From NCBI GenBank assembly GCA_018052705.1, contig JAGPMW010000001.1:1-64000 (forward strand): DNA of 64,000 nt, read 5' to 3'. Below, one piece after another: positions 42,895-52,497 of the stretch (its first letter is position 1; each line of letters begins with the position of its first letter). The notes beneath the pieces were generated by a model. That model was not told the origin of the DNA, searched no databases, and worked only from the letters and a program-made list of their open reading frames with translations. The stretch comes from Selenomonas sp. Lineage in GTDB: Bacteria; Bacillota; Negativicutes; Selenomonadales; Selenomonadaceae. The position numbers were made by a program, and so were the translations under genes.

Positions 42895-43089
42895 TTAATT
42901 TCTATTTCCCTGATTCTGATCCGTTCCATCTGAATCAGGCTCTCTACGGCACTCCGGTCGATAAACCGATACACTTGAAGGTGCTGTAATGCCGATTTTT
43001 ATTTTGTTGCCATATACTTTGACAATGCTGACGATAATTTTATCGCCAATGATGATCTCTTGTTGAGCTTTTCTCGCTAAGACCAGCAA
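42895..43089 (-). CDS. csrA: Carbon storage regulator CsrA
   Basis: The 64-aa RNA-binding protein binds GGA motifs in mRNA leaders and blocks or stabilises them. It has the canonical start MLVLARKAQQEIIIGDKI and the KIGITAPSSVSVYRPE strand that contacts RNA. The TTG at 43089 gives this conserved start; GGGGGGAG lies 6 bases upstream. The tail after residue 48 (RREPDSDGTDQNQGNRN) is short and polar. In Firmicutes csrA often sits with fliW and controls flagellin; here it is alone and FliW is not in the window. Confidence 0.93.
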   Translation of the reverse strand: MLVLARKAQQEIIIGDKIIVSIVKVYGNKIKIGITAPSSVSVYRPECRREPDSDGTDQNQGNRN

Positions 43090-43202
43090 ATAGCACTCCC
43101 CCCTTTTTGGCACCCGTCTATCTTACCATAAAAAACCACCTAAATTCAATGTTTTTGAACCGCAACTGTGTACTTAATATGATATGTTATATCTGTACTA
43201 TA

Positions 43203-43249
43203 TCCATACACAAAAGAGCTCTCCCAACGGAAGAGCTCTTTTGTGTATG
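43203..43249. terminator. Perfect 19-bp hairpin after the 43264 gene
   Basis: CCATACACAAAAGAGCTCT (43203-43221) is exactly complementary to 43231-43249 across a 9-nt loop. It lies 14 bases beyond the stop codon. Runs of A and T inside the arms make it a bidirectional terminator candidate. Confidence 0.75.
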
Positions 43250-43263
43250 GACAAATCTTTGAT

Positions 43264-43857
43264 TCAATCGGACAACAAAGTATACTGCTTTTTATCCACC
43301 GTAGATACATTGAATTTTGTTTTTGACAGGATACCAGCCATAAATTGGTTGCGCAACGTGTAGTACTGTGCTGGATCGCCGCCGATTTTCGTCCATATGT
43401 CACTATGAACATCAAACCGTTGTTCCCAACTGAAATGATTCTCATCCTTGTCGGTCACGATATTGACACCATCACAGGGCATGCCATTAAGCGTGCAGTC
43501 TTCGAGTCGTTTATAACAGTCCGCGGCAGCAGCATCATCTGAAAGTGCATATTTCACACCGCAGCTGAACACCCCTTGCTTGATCTGCTCCAGCCGCTCC
43601 GGATGATCTGCCAGCAAATTAGTCACGATTCCAGCATAACGAGATTCTACATCTTCAATGCGCCCCGTCAGCCATCCGTGGATATTATCCCCGTCAATAA
43701 TCGCATCCAATGAACGCTCCTCAGAATTCAGATATTCTTCCAAATCTGCGGCCCAGTTCTCTTCTGCCGCCTGCGCGGCCAAACAGCGAATCAACTCTTC
43801 CTGGGCCTGAATCTTGCCATACATCCAGTAATGAATTGGTCCTAAAAATGCACTCAT
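43264..43857 (-). CDS. Hypothetical protein, 197 aa
   Basis: I do not recognise the family. The protein starts MSAFLGPIHYWMYGKIQAQE, is soluble and acidic with a helical first half (LIRCLAAQAAEENWAADLEE) and has conserved-looking Cys and Trp residues (FSCGVKYALSDDAAAADCY; CDGVNIVTDKDENHFSWEQR). GGAGGTAA precedes the ATG and a strong hairpin follows. The pairing of cysteines and histidines (HFSWEQRFDVH) could bind a metal or cofactor, but that is a guess. It is monocistronic. Confidence 0.7.
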   Translation of the reverse strand: MSAFLGPIHYWMYGKIQAQEELIRCLAAQAAEENWAADLEEYLNSEERSLDAIIDGDNIHGWLTGRIEDVESRYAGIVTNLLADHPERLEQIKQGVFSCGVKYALSDDAAAADCYKRLEDCTLNGMPCDGVNIVTDKDENHFSWEQRFDVHSDIWTKIGGDPAQYYTLRNQFMAGILSKTKFNVSTVDKKQYTLLSD

Positions 43858-43964
43858 AACAAATTACCTCCGATGTTTTGTATTATACAATACCATCATA
43901 CTGGATTTGTCGCAGGTTTTCCGTTAGAAAAGTTACAGTTTTATTATTTTTTTGTGCCAAGAAC

Positions 43965-45467
43965 TCACTTAGCCGGATCGTACGTGGTTAATAGCCGTCC
44001 CTCTTTATCGGTAAGACGAAGCGGACGCATAGTCAGCTTTCCATCCTTGATGCGGAAAGCATCGGTATTGGCAGTAACCCCTGCCAGTTCAATGACCGCA
44101 TTGTAGAATTGCAAATCATGATACTCATTGCTGAATTGACCAGCCAGCCGATTGAACGGCAGGATACGATAACGGCCGGGACCAGATTCAAAACTTCCTT
44201 TGATCGTTGTTTCCCGGGCATTGCCGCGCGATTCAATCATCAGATCCATATCTACCAGACAGCTCAGGTGGCTGCCCGGCAAAGCTGCAGCTGTACTGAG
44301 ATTCTTACCTGTGCCATACAAATGATAATAACGAGTGTCCAGATCATAGTCACCATATGCACTCAGTATCCCCCCATAGACACCAGCAGTCACGTTCGAA
44401 AAGGTCAGAGTGGAACCATCATAATGAATGTCACCCAGAACATCGGTGAAATCCAGACCAGGGATATGTAATTCATCCATCTGTAAATTTCCATCACCAG
44501 AAAAATCATTGACCGGCCCCTGCAGGTGGGCATTGAGCATCATCTTGTCGTGTACATCCATTCCAAAGCCTAAGGATGACGGATCTACCTCAATAAGCCT
44601 AACCCGCATATCGCAAGCCGGAACGGACTCGGCCTGAAAATCAACCGTACCATCTATTTTCACGCCGTTGCCTATCATCGTACCACCGAATCCACCGGTA
44701 GACGCATGCAGCGTCATAGTATCCGCTGTATTGATATCGGTACGGATATCAACATGATCCATGAGGTAATGGCGGTCTTTATAAAACACTTCCATCCGGC
44801 AGTTATTGAAATTCAGCTTCATTCGGATTTTTCGGCCAGCACGATTAAAATTTGTCCATCGTTTCTTCAGTTTATCGGCTTTATGCTGACGCCGCCATTG
44901 ACCGATAGCCTTCCGTTCTTCCTCTGTTTTGCCAGCCAGACTGACTTTGTTCCGCCAATCGTTGTCGCCTTCATCCTCCTGCTTCTTCAGATTGTCCATA
45001 TCCCGGGAGGGACGAATAAAGTCCACCTGCATATCTTCTGCCAGATGGACAGACACCTCAGCATTATTCAGCGTGAGCTCCTGAATCGTAGTAGATTTCA
45101 ACTGATGCATCACAACGTCCCAGGGACGCGCCTGAAAAGAACCAGACGGAACCTTCAGCAGTGTGTTGCCATCGCGGTCTTTCCACTCCAGATTCTCAAA
45201 TATTACATGCCCCGTTATATCAGCCAGCAGCTTCTCAACCGTAATGCTGCCGCGCAATACATCCTGGTCCTGCATCGCCTGATTGAAGATCATAGCCGCC
45301 CCACGGCTGAATACCTCCAAAACCAGTACAGTCACAACGGCCAGTACCAGCATCAGGATCAATACCAGTTTTCCCAGTTTTTTTCGTGTACTGCCACTCA
45401 TTATCGCATTGGGCATTTTTATCATCGTTTTCGTCTCTCTTTTCCGCTCCAGCCGACTGCGCATCAT
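43965..45467 (-). CDS. AsmA/TamB-like envelope protein
   Basis: The 500-aa protein has one N-terminal membrane helix (about residues 33-54) and then a long beta-rich periplasmic region of the AsmA/DUF748 kind: repeats such as VEKLLADITGHVIFENLEWKD, GDYDLDTRYYHLYGTGKNLS and FNRLAGQFSNEYHDL. A basic segment (WRRQHKADKLKKRW) interrupts it near residue 190. These bridge-like proteins take part in lipid transport or outer-membrane biogenesis, so the gene marks a diderm cell. The start is uncertain: 45467 has little SD, and an ATG 14 codons later has an AGAGAGA tract. It follows the SGNH gene by 7 bases. Confidence 0.7.
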   Translation of the reverse strand: MMRSRLERKRETKTMIKMPNAIMSGSTRKKLGKLVLILMLVLAVVTVLVLEVFSRGAAMIFNQAMQDQDVLRGSITVEKLLADITGHVIFENLEWKDRDGNTLLKVPSGSFQARPWDVVMHQLKSTTIQELTLNNAEVSVHLAEDMQVDFIRPSRDMDNLKKQEDEGDNDWRNKVSLAGKTEEERKAIGQWRRQHKADKLKKRWTNFNRAGRKIRMKLNFNNCRMEVFYKDRHYLMDHVDIRTDINTADTMTLHASTGGFGGTMIGNGVKIDGTVDFQAESVPACDMRVRLIEVDPSSLGFGMDVHDKMMLNAHLQGPVNDFSGDGNLQMDELHIPGLDFTDVLGDIHYDGSTLTFSNVTAGVYGGILSAYGDYDLDTRYYHLYGTGKNLSTAAALPGSHLSCLVDMDLMIESRGNARETTIKGSFESGPGRYRILPFNRLAGQFSNEYHDLQFYNAVIELAGVTANTDAFRIKDGKLTMRPLRLTDKEGRLLTTYDPAK

Positions 45468-45474
45468 TACAGCA

Positions 45475-46845
45475 TTATTCTGATGCAGATTCGGTAGCGG
45501 CTTTGTCCGCCTGCTGTTTCACTTTCTCCCACACGTCATTAACCTTTTCGCCCATGAGCCGTTTCCCCAGCACATCCGGATGCAGGCCATCCAAAGCATA
45601 ACGGGTCGGCAGGATGCCATCCGGGCATTCAAAGGCTGAAGCGGTATCGATATGTACCTGCGTACGAATAAAGTCGTTGACGATCGCAAAGCGGTTCCGC
45701 CAGTCGGCCGTCGTTTCCTCGGAAAAGACATGATTGATATTGGCCGGATTGATAGCAGGCAGCGTCGTAAGTATGGGGCGTATGCCCGCCTCGCGGCAGC
45801 GGAGCTGCATTTCCTTCAGATCATCAATGACAACCTGAGGGTCCTCACCAGCCCGCAGACTATTACTGCCAGTCATAATGAGCAGATAGCGAGGATGAAA
45901 CGGCAGCACATCCCGGTCAAAACGCTCCAGCGTCATTTGAACGGTATTGCCGCTTTCAGAAAGATTAAGCGTCGGGAAGTTCAGATAATGCAGCCAGCTG
46001 AATTCGAAGTCCTCTGGACCATAGGAAAAATGACCGCCGCCATGGCTGATACTGTCGCCAAGGACAGCAACTTCCCACTGATCCGCTGGTGCAACCCGGA
46101 AAAAATTGGGCTCTGACCATATTCCTACGGGATTACCGGCCGCATCAAGACCACGAACCCGCCAATAGTAGCCCTGATTGCCCGGGCGGGGAGCGGAATC
46201 GTAGAGCTCGGCTGTGTCCGAATAAAGCGTATCGACCCGATCAGCTGAAGGATTCTTTACAGGATTTTCAGTATATAATTCCACTTCATAATGGCTGGCA
46301 TCGGCCATTGGAATCCAGTGATAAACCGGATAAAGGAGTACCGATCCATTACTGCCGCCATAATTGGCCAATAAAACAGGAGAATTCATCTCTGCTGCGG
46401 CAGCACTTGTCCAGAGTTCCTGCAGCTCACTGAACGGTGTATATGGTTCACCATTGAAATCAATGGCCCTTACCCGCCAATACAGGGGCTGTCGTCCAAG
46501 ATAGGCAGCCGCAAAATTTTTCAAGGGCGGATTGTAATGGTTCTGATACACCTGAGTGGTCCGATAGATTGATTCTGCAGAATCCTCGGTATCGCAAAGA
46601 TCCGCTGGTTTTTCTGAGAAAAACTCAAGCTCATAATATACCGCATCCGAATCCTTATCCCAGGACAATACTGGTGAGAAGGATACTGGCTCTTCCTTTG
46701 TCGTAATCGTAAGGCCTGTCGGTGCGGGGGTAATCAGTGCAGAGGGTGCTTCTTCTTTAGGAAGCATCACCAAAGCAGTTATACAAAGGAGCACGCCCAT
46801 CAATACGATCAGCATTAGATAATGTTTTTTTTGCAAACACGGCAT
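45475..46845 (-). CDS. SGNH/GDSL hydrolase with N-terminal anchor and Ig-like repeats
   Basis: The 456-aa protein has an N-terminal membrane anchor (about residues 8-28), two fibronectin/Ig-like repeats (YYELEFFSEKP...LYWRVRAID; HYEVELYTENP...YYWRVRGLD), and a C-terminal SGNH hydrolase: block I AVLGDSISHG, block III MTGSNSLRAG, block V LDGLHPDVLG with the catalytic Asp-His pair. It should act on acyl or acetyl esters of envelope polymers outside the membrane. The ATG at 46845 has GAGGTG 6 bases upstream. Operon with the AsmA-like gene suggests a shared envelope role. Confidence 0.82.
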   Translation of the reverse strand: MPCLQKKHYLMLIVLMGVLLCITALVMLPKEEAPSALITPAPTGLTITTKEEPVSFSPVLSWDKDSDAVYYELEFFSEKPADLCDTEDSAESIYRTTQVYQNHYNPPLKNFAAAYLGRQPLYWRVRAIDFNGEPYTPFSELQELWTSAAAAEMNSPVLLANYGGSNGSVLLYPVYHWIPMADASHYEVELYTENPVKNPSADRVDTLYSDTAELYDSAPRPGNQGYYWRVRGLDAAGNPVGIWSEPNFFRVAPADQWEVAVLGDSISHGGGHFSYGPEDFEFSWLHYLNFPTLNLSESGNTVQMTLERFDRDVLPFHPRYLLIMTGSNSLRAGEDPQVVIDDLKEMQLRCREAGIRPILTTLPAINPANINHVFSEETTADWRNRFAIVNDFIRTQVHIDTASAFECPDGILPTRYALDGLHPDVLGKRLMGEKVNDVWEKVKQQADKAATESASE

Positions 46846-46948
46846 CTCCCTCACCTCGCTTTCTTCATGGAAATTCTGTTATCTTATCATTATACTCTAT
46901 CTTTTCAACTTTGACACATTCATTTATAATTAAGAGGTGTACTGAAGT

Positions 46949-47956
46949 TTGGAAAGAAAGATGACTGAGATGAAATCAAAAGATAATTTCATGCTGATAA
47001 AGAATCAGCGGATTGAAACAAACCATCGCCTCTCGGAAAAATCAAAACGCCGACTGGAAAAATCAAAAGCAGACAATACATTAAGAGCCTATTCTGCCGA
47101 TTGGAGTGATTTCTCAGACTGGTGTCAATATCATGAGGAACGGGATCTGCCATCAGCGCCCGAAACAATTGTCAATTATATCAACGATCTGGCAGATGAA
47201 GCCCGGGCGAACACCGTCAGCCGGCGTGTGACAGCCATATCGGAGAATCATATTGCCGCCGGTTACAGCGGCAAGAACAATCCCGCCAAGGACAGTCTGG
47301 TGCGGGCAGCCATGGCTGCGATCCGGCGCGAAAAAGGTACCTTCCAGCGGGGAAAGTCCCCGATTCTGATGGAAACGCTTTATCTGCTGGCTGACTGCTT
47401 TGAACCGGGTGATATCGTTTCCTTACGCGATCGGGCCTTGATATTCCTTGGCTTTGCCGGAGCTTTCCGCCGCTCTGAGCTCGTCCATATCCAGATTGAA
47501 GAACTCACCTTCACCCCGCAAGGCGTTATGATCTTCGTCCCACAGTCAAAAGCCGATCAGCTGGGCCAAGGTGCTACGCTGGCCATTCCCTATGCTCCAG
47601 ATGCCGAAATCTGCGCTGTACGCGCCCTGCGTCAATGGCTTGATGCTTCCCAGCTGCACGCTGGCCCGGTATTCCGTCCGTTTACGAAGGCTCATGCGCT
47701 GCGGGCAATGCAGCTGTCTGACAAATCAGTCGCTCTCATCGTAAAGAAATATGCCAAGATGGCCGGACTCGACGAAAAGCAGTTTGCCGGGCACAGCTTG
47801 CGGCGCGGCTTTGCCACCAGTGCGGCCCAGCATGATGTCGATGCGCTTTCGATCATGCGCCAGACCCGTCATAAATCAGAAAAAATGGTTCACCGCTATA
47901 TCGAACAAGGGAATATCTTCAAGGAGAACCCACTCAATCGCATGTATAATAAATAA
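46949..47956 (+). CDS. Solitary tyrosine site-specific recombinase
   Basis: The 335-aa protein has a SAM-like N-terminal core-binding domain (about 40-130) and a catalytic domain with the full set of residues: Arg174/175 (GAFRRSELVH), Lys201, His282-x-x-Arg285 (GHSLRRGF), His308 (TRHKS) and Tyr317 (HRYIEQG). It could resolve or integrate DNA at its own site. No att repeats or cargo were seen around it, and it stands alone between divergent envelope genes and pnp. A TTG at 46949 is 9 bases from GAGGTG; ATG codons follow 4 and 7 codons later. Whether it can move the tRNA-Lys island is unknown. Confidence 0.88.
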   Translation: MERKMTEMKSKDNFMLIKNQRIETNHRLSEKSKRRLEKSKADNTLRAYSADWSDFSDWCQYHEERDLPSAPETIVNYINDLADEARANTVSRRVTAISENHIAAGYSGKNNPAKDSLVRAAMAAIRREKGTFQRGKSPILMETLYLLADCFEPGDIVSLRDRALIFLGFAGAFRRSELVHIQIEELTFTPQGVMIFVPQSKADQLGQGATLAIPYAPDAEICAVRALRQWLDASQLHAGPVFRPFTKAHALRAMQLSDKSVALIVKKYAKMAGLDEKQFAGHSLRRGFATSAAQHDVDALSIMRQTRHKSEKMVHRYIEQGNIFKENPLNRMYNK

Positions 47957-48007
47957 ACCAAAAGAGACGACCCTTCCCATCTGGGAAAGACCGTCTCTTT
48001 TGGTTTA
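47954..48007. terminator. Bidirectional terminator between recombinase and pnp
   Basis: TAAACCAAAAGAGACG (47954-47969) pairs exactly with CGTCTCTTTTGGTTTA (47992-48007); an inner CCCATC/GGGA pairing is possible. It serves both converging genes and contains the recombinase stop codon. Confidence 0.92.
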
Positions 48008-48014
48008 TATGGGA

Positions 48015-50084
48015 TTAGAGCAGAACCTTATGGCTCAGATTGATGCGCCCCTTGTCATCGATCTCAATGACCTTGACCTGGAGCTGGTCACCGACCTGGA
48101 CAACATCCTCGACCTGTTCAACACGATGGTTGGCCAGCTGGGAGATGTGGCACAGTCCTTCTTTGCCCGGCAGGAGTTCAACAAATGCACCGAACTTCAT
48201 CAGCCGCGTTACTTTACCGGTGAAGATCTCACCGGCCTCAATCTCGCGGACAATGTTCTCGATCATCTGTCTGGCCCGCCTCATGCCATCTGCATCGACT
48301 GATGAGATAAAGATATTGCCATCCTCATGAATATCAATCTGGACGCCGGTCTCATCAATGATTTTCTTGACGACCTTGCCGCCCGTGCCGATAACCTCAC
48401 GGATCTTATCGGTCTTGATCTTGATAGTCTCAACACGCGGTGCGTACGGTGACAGATCATCAGCCGGTTTGTCGATACACTCGAGCATCTTGCCGAGAAT
48501 GAACGCACGGCCGCGATTTGCCTGCTGCAGCGCAGCGGCAAGGATCTCACGGCTGATACCGGCAACCTTGATGTCCATCTGAATAGCCGTTACGCCTTCG
48601 CTGGTACCGGCAACCTTGAAGTCCATATCGCCGAGCGCATCTTCCATGCCCTGGATATCAGTCAGGATCGTGTACTTATCGCCCTCCTTGACGAGTCCCA
48701 TCGCCACGCCGGAAACCGGACGACGGATCGGTACACCGGCATTCATGAGAGACAGCGTACTGCCGCAGACCGAGCCCATGGAGCTCGACCCATTGGACTC
48801 GAGAATCTCCGAGACCAGACGAATGGTATATGGGAAATCCTCGATCGACGGAATGACCGGAATAAGGGCACGCTCAGCCAGTGCGCCATGACCAATCTCG
48901 CGGCGGCCCGGACTGCGGACCGGCTTGGCTTCACCAACGGAGTAGCCTGGGAAATTATAGTGATGGATATAATGCTTGGTCGTCTCAGGGCCAAGGCCGT
49001 CGATGATCTGCTCATCACCAAGAGAGCCGAGCGTCGTGACCGTCATAACCTGGGTCTGACCACGGGTAAAGAGTCCTGAGCCATGCGTACGTGGCAGCAG
49101 ACCTACTTCACAGGTGACTGGGCGGACTTCCTCGACCTCGCGGCCATCCGGACGGATCTTCTCGTGCGTGATCATATGGCGGACAATCTCTTTCTCGAGA
49201 TCATGCAGCGCCATCGCGATCTCTTTATCCATTTCCGGATAGTCCGTGAGGAAATGCTCCATCACATCGGCATTGATGTCAGCAATATGCGAGTCACGGT
49301 CCAGCTTATCCGGATTGCGGGTAGCCTCATCCAGGCGAGCCATCGCATAATCGCGAATGCCCTGCTTGAGCTCTTCCGGTACCGTGAAGAGCGTGACCTC
49401 ACGTTTTTCCTTACCGCATTCTTTCTGAATATCATTCTGGAATTCAACGATGCGCTGGATTTCCTGATGTCCAAAGAGGATGGCGTCGAGGATGACCTCT
49501 TCTGGCAGCTCATTAGCGCCAGCCTCAACCATCATAACAGCATCATGCGAACCAGCAACAGTCAGGTTCAGGGTAGATACCTTGCGCTGCTCCTCAGTCG
49601 GGTTGATGACGAATGCATCGTCCACCCGGCCAACACGAACGCCGGCAATAGGGCCCATAAAGGGGATATCCGAAACGGACAGAGCAGCCGATGCGCCAAT
49701 CATAGCTGCAAGCTCCGGTGCGTTGTCCTGCTCTACCGACATAACAGTCGCCACGATCTGTACATCGTTGCGGAAGCCTTTCGGGAACAGCGGACGGATT
49801 GGACGGTCAATCAGACGGGCACAGAGGATTGCATCGTTAGACGGACGTCCTTCGCGCTTGATGAAGCCCCCCGGGATTTTCCCAGCGGCATACATCTTCT
49901 CCTCATAATCAACCGTCAAGGGGAAGAAGTCCACGCCCTGACGAGGCTCTGCGGAGGCAGTAGCCGTGACCAGCACAACCGTATCGCCATAGCGGACTAG
50001 TACGGCACCGTTTGCCTGCTTGGCCATCTTACCGTTTTCGATGACCAGTTTGCGGCCGCCCAGTTCCATTTCGAAACTATACAT
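48015..50084 (-). CDS. pnp: Polyribonucleotide nucleotidyltransferase (PNPase)
   Basis: The 689-aa phosphorolytic 3'-5' exoribonuclease has two RNase PH-like cores ([22 protein letters not shown] and [15 protein letters not shown] in the first; [18 protein letters not shown]-like [19 protein letters not shown] in the second), a KH domain ([20 protein letters not shown]) and an S1 domain ([20 protein letters not shown]) at the C-terminus. It trims mRNA and structured RNA and is part of the degradosome. TAGGAGGAAA precedes the ATG. The rpsO gene lies upstream, with a terminator between them, the common rpsO-pnp pairing. Confidence 0.97.
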   Translation of the reverse strand: MYSFEMELGGRKLVIENGKMAKQANGAVLVRYGDTVVLVTATASAEPRQGVDFFPLTVDYEEKMYAAGKIPGGFIKREGRPSNDAILCARLIDRPIRPLFPKGFRNDVQIVATVMSVEQDNAPELAAMIGASAALSVSDIPFMGPIAGVRVGRVDDAFVINPTEEQRKVSTLNLTVAGSHDAVMMVEAGANELPEEVILDAILFGHQEIQRIVEFQNDIQKECGKEKREVTLFTVPEELKQGIRDYAMARLDEATRNPDKLDRDSHIADINADVMEHFLTDYPEMDKEIAMALHDLEKEIVRHMITHEKIRPDGREVEEVRPVTCEVGLLPRTHGSGLFTRGQTQVMTVTTLGSLGDEQIIDGLGPETTKHYIHHYNFPGYSVGEAKPVRSPGRREIGHGALAERALIPVIPSIEDFPYTIRLVSEILESNGSSSMGSVCGSTLSLMNAGVPIRRPVSGVAMGLVKEGDKYTILTDIQGMEDALGDMDFKVAGTSEGVTAIQMDIKVAGISREILAAALQQANRGRAFILGKMLECIDKPADDLSPYAPRVETIKIKTDKIREVIGTGGKVVKKIIDETGVQIDIHEDGNIFISSVDADGMRRARQMIENIVREIEAGEIFTGKVTRLMKFGAFVELLPGKEGLCHISQLANHRVEQVEDVVQVGDQLQVKVIEIDDKGRINLSHKVLL

Positions 50085-50177
50085 ATAGTTTTCCTCCTAA
50101 ATATCAAGTCTTCTGCATACTTTAACAGATTTCGACACCATTCGGTATATTCCTTTAGACTTGCGTAAATTTACATG

Positions 50178-50206
50178 AAAAAAGCGGGAAATAATCCCGC
50201 CTTTTA
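50178..50206 (-). terminator. Intrinsic terminator between rpsO and pnp
   Basis: GGCGGGATTATTTCCCGC with T6 following on the minus strand (stem about GCGGGA/TCCCGC, 50184-50200). It may be partial, as pnp lies about 95 bases further with no clear promoter. Confidence 0.8.
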
Positions 50207-50225
50207 GAAATCAGAATTCGTTGGC

Positions 50226-50501
50226 TTAACCAATCGTAGCGCGGATGCCGAGCTTAGCGATAATCGTACGATAACGCTCGATGTCCGATTTGTAGAGATA
50301 GCTGAGCAGACGACGGCGATGGCCGACCATCTTCAGCAGACCACGACGGGAATGATGATCCTTCTTGTGCTCTTTCAGATGATCCGTCAGATACTGGATA
50401 CGAGCCGTCAGTACAGCAATCTGTACCTCTGGGGACCCCGTGTCACCTTCGTGAACAGCGTACTGCTTCATGATTTCCTGTTTTGCTTCCTGAGTCAACA
50501 T
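50226..50501 (-). CDS. rpsO: Ribosomal protein S15
   Basis: The 91-aa protein has the S15 pattern: [41 protein letters not shown] and [11 protein letters not shown]. It binds 16S rRNA helices 20-22 at the centre of the small subunit early in assembly. GGAGGAA lies before the ATG at 50501. The upstream leader forms a branched structure, probably for feedback by S15 (see the leader entry). Confidence 0.97.
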   Translation of the reverse strand: MLTQEAKQEIMKQYAVHEGDTGSPEVQIAVLTARIQYLTDHLKEHKKDHHSRRGLLKMVGHRRRLLSYLYKSDIERYRTIIAKLGIRATIG

Positions 50502-50524
50502 TTAAAAATTCCTCCTGTCATTTG

Positions 50525-50638
50525 ATCTGTCCATCAGCTAAGGGAGCGTCGGAGTACTTCGCAAGCTGAGCTGAGGACTCATTGATGGTGCTAAAAAGCA
50601 CCTTTGATAGTATAGCATAAAGAACATCCGGCTGTAAA
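50525..50638 (-). promoter_or_regulatory. rpsO promoter and structured leader (probable S15 feedback site)
   Basis: On the minus strand TTTACA (50638-50633) and TATACT (50614-50609; extended TGC) are spaced 18. The leader then has a GGTGC/GCACC hairpin and a larger structure closed by CCATCA (50588-50583) with TGATGG (50536-50531). S15 leaders of bacteria commonly form such branched motifs near the rpsO start; the exact fold was not computed. Confidence 0.6.
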
Positions 50639-50650
50639 CCAGATTTTGCC

Positions 50651-51571
50651 TTATTTCCAGTACGGCACGGCGTTTTCTTTATCCTTGCGCATCTGCCGTA
50701 CGAGCTGATCCACGCCTTCAAAACGGACTTCATCGCGCAGCTTTGCCAGGAAACGGACCTCTATGACCTGATCATAGATATCCTGTTGAAAACCCTGGAT
50801 ATTCACTTCGAGACGACGGTTGCAGCCGGCAAACGTCGGATTGTCACCAATATTTGCCAGTCCATCGTAAGATTGGCCTTTATATATGACCCGTGTTGCA
50901 TAGACACCATTAGGCAGCATAACCCGCTCATCGGGGATCGCAAGATTGGCCGTAGGAAACCCTAGTGTCCGCCCCCGCTGATCGCCATGAATCACACGGT
51001 CCATAACCGTAAAGTCGTAGCCCAGAAAATCGTTGGCTTCGCCCAGATTCCCCTGGTCCAGCAGAGCACGGATACGCGTACTGCTGACCGGGCGGCCATC
51101 CCGCAGGACTGCAGGGCAAATCTCTGTGGCAAAGCCATAGGACGCGCCCTCGCGAAGCAGCAATCGCTGATTGCCCTTGCCCTTCGCGCCAAACGTATAG
51201 TTTGGCCCCGTAACAACGCAGCGTGGCGCCATATGCTGGCGCAGCAGCTGCAGAAATTCTTCCGGGCTATTGCCCGCAAAAGACCGGGTAAACGGGATAG
51301 CCATCAGTACATCCACGCCGAGTTCTGCCAAACGGGTCTGCCGCAGCAGATTGTTGCCAATCTGTGGCGGCAATGCCTGCGGGGCAAGCACCGCTAGTGG
51401 ATGGTTGCTGAAGGTGAATACCATCGCTGTTCCACCCTGTTCCCGGGCCAGGCTGACTGCCCGCCGGACAATACTCTGATGTCCGATATGAACCCCATCG
51501 AACATTCCCAGGGCAACTACAATGCCCTTATATCTGCTTGTGAGGTCAGTAAGCTTTGTATAAACATCCAT
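50651..51571 (-). CDS. ribF: Bifunctional riboflavin kinase / FAD synthetase RibF
   Basis: The 306-aa enzyme makes FMN and FAD. The N-terminal adenylyltransferase domain has ALGMFDGVHIGHQSIVRRA (HxGH), VTGPNYTFGAKGKGN and SSTRIRALLDQGNL; the C-terminal riboflavin kinase domain has GRTLGFPTANLAIPDERVMLPNGVYA (in parts) and the NIGDNPTF motif. Start ATG at 51571 follows the truB stop by 17 bases. Being last in the nusA-infB-type cluster is common in Firmicutes. Confidence 0.96.
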   Translation of the reverse strand: MDVYTKLTDLTSRYKGIVVALGMFDGVHIGHQSIVRRAVSLAREQGGTAMVFTFSNHPLAVLAPQALPPQIGNNLLRQTRLAELGVDVLMAIPFTRSFAGNSPEEFLQLLRQHMAPRCVVTGPNYTFGAKGKGNQRLLLREGASYGFATEICPAVLRDGRPVSSTRIRALLDQGNLGEANDFLGYDFTVMDRVIHGDQRGRTLGFPTANLAIPDERVMLPNGVYATRVIYKGQSYDGLANIGDNPTFAGCNRRLEVNIQGFQQDIYDQVIEVRFLAKLRDEVRFEGVDQLVRQMRKDKENAVPYWK

Positions 51572-51588
51572 TCGCTGAACACTCCCAA

Positions 51589-52497
51589 TTAATTTCCCAA
51601 TACTTTTACCGGGATGATCTCCTGACGCTCCCGGTCATAGCGGCCGACACCAATAAAGCAGCCATCAGCATATACACGCAGTTTTTCCTGTTGCGGAATA
51701 TGCTCCCGCTCTCCGGTGCTCAAGCCATTACAGAAGGCTTTCTTGCGCAGCGGATTAAGATCATAGCGTTCCAGATGACTCAGGTAATCAGCCGGCAGCA
51801 GTAATGCTGCCGGACCCTGCTCCTGCAGTTCCTCCAGTGTAATCGCATCCTCCAGCCGGAAATCCCCGACGCAGCGGCGGACCAGAAAAGCCATCGTCGC
51901 CGGAATCCCAATTGCTGTGCCGATATCGGCACAGAGACTGCGGATATAAGTACCCTTAGAACAGTCGGTATCGATCAGGATGCTGTCCTGACGCTGCGCC
52001 AGAAGATCCAGCCGGTGAATTGTAATTTGCCGGCTGGGCATATCGACCTGCTGACCTTGCCGCAGCAGATCGCAGGCCCGCTGTCCATTGATCTTGATCG
52101 CCGAATGCGCCGGGGGGGTCTGGGTGATGCAGCCTGTAAACCTTGCCAGAACCGTCCGGATATGCTCCGGCTCTGGCAAGGTAAAATCTGGCAGGGACTG
52201 CAGAATTTCGCCGGTATCATCGCCACTGTCTGTGGCAATCCCAAACCGGACCTCAGCCCGGTAGGTTTTATCGGCCAGTTCCAGATATTCAATCAGCCGC
52301 GCAGCCTGCCCGACCGCCACAGGCAATACCCCCGCTGCTGCCGGGTCCAGTGTGCCGGCATGCCCCACCCGTTTGATGTGCAGGACCCGACGGACAAAAC
52401 CGATGACATCATGCGATGTCATTCCCGGGGGTTTCAAGAGATTGAGGAAACCGCCCAATTCAGTCTGGCCGGCTGCTGCCGGCTGCTTTCCGCTCAA
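51589..52497 (-). CDS. truB: tRNA pseudouridine-55 synthase TruB
   Basis: The 302-aa enzyme forms pseudouridine 55 in the T loop of all tRNAs. The catalytic Asp is in VGHAGTLDPAAAGVLPVAVG, and the fold marks GFLNLLKPPGMTSHDVIGFV and CSKGTYIRSLCADIG follow. A PUA domain fills the C-terminus (FCNGLSTGEREHIPQQEKLRVYADG in parts). The ATG overlaps the nrnA stop (ATGA, 4 bases), so translation is coupled. Confidence 0.97.
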   Translation of the reverse strand: MSGKQPAAAGQTELGGFLNLLKPPGMTSHDVIGFVRRVLHIKRVGHAGTLDPAAAGVLPVAVGQAARLIEYLELADKTYRAEVRFGIATDSGDDTGEILQSLPDFTLPEPEHIRTVLARFTGCITQTPPAHSAIKINGQRACDLLRQGQQVDMPSRQITIHRLDLLAQRQDSILIDTDCSKGTYIRSLCADIGTAIGIPATMAFLVRRCVGDFRLEDAITLEELQEQGPAALLLPADYLSHLERYDLNPLRKKAFCNGLSTGEREHIPQQEKLRVYADGCFIGVGRYDRERQEIIPVKVLGN

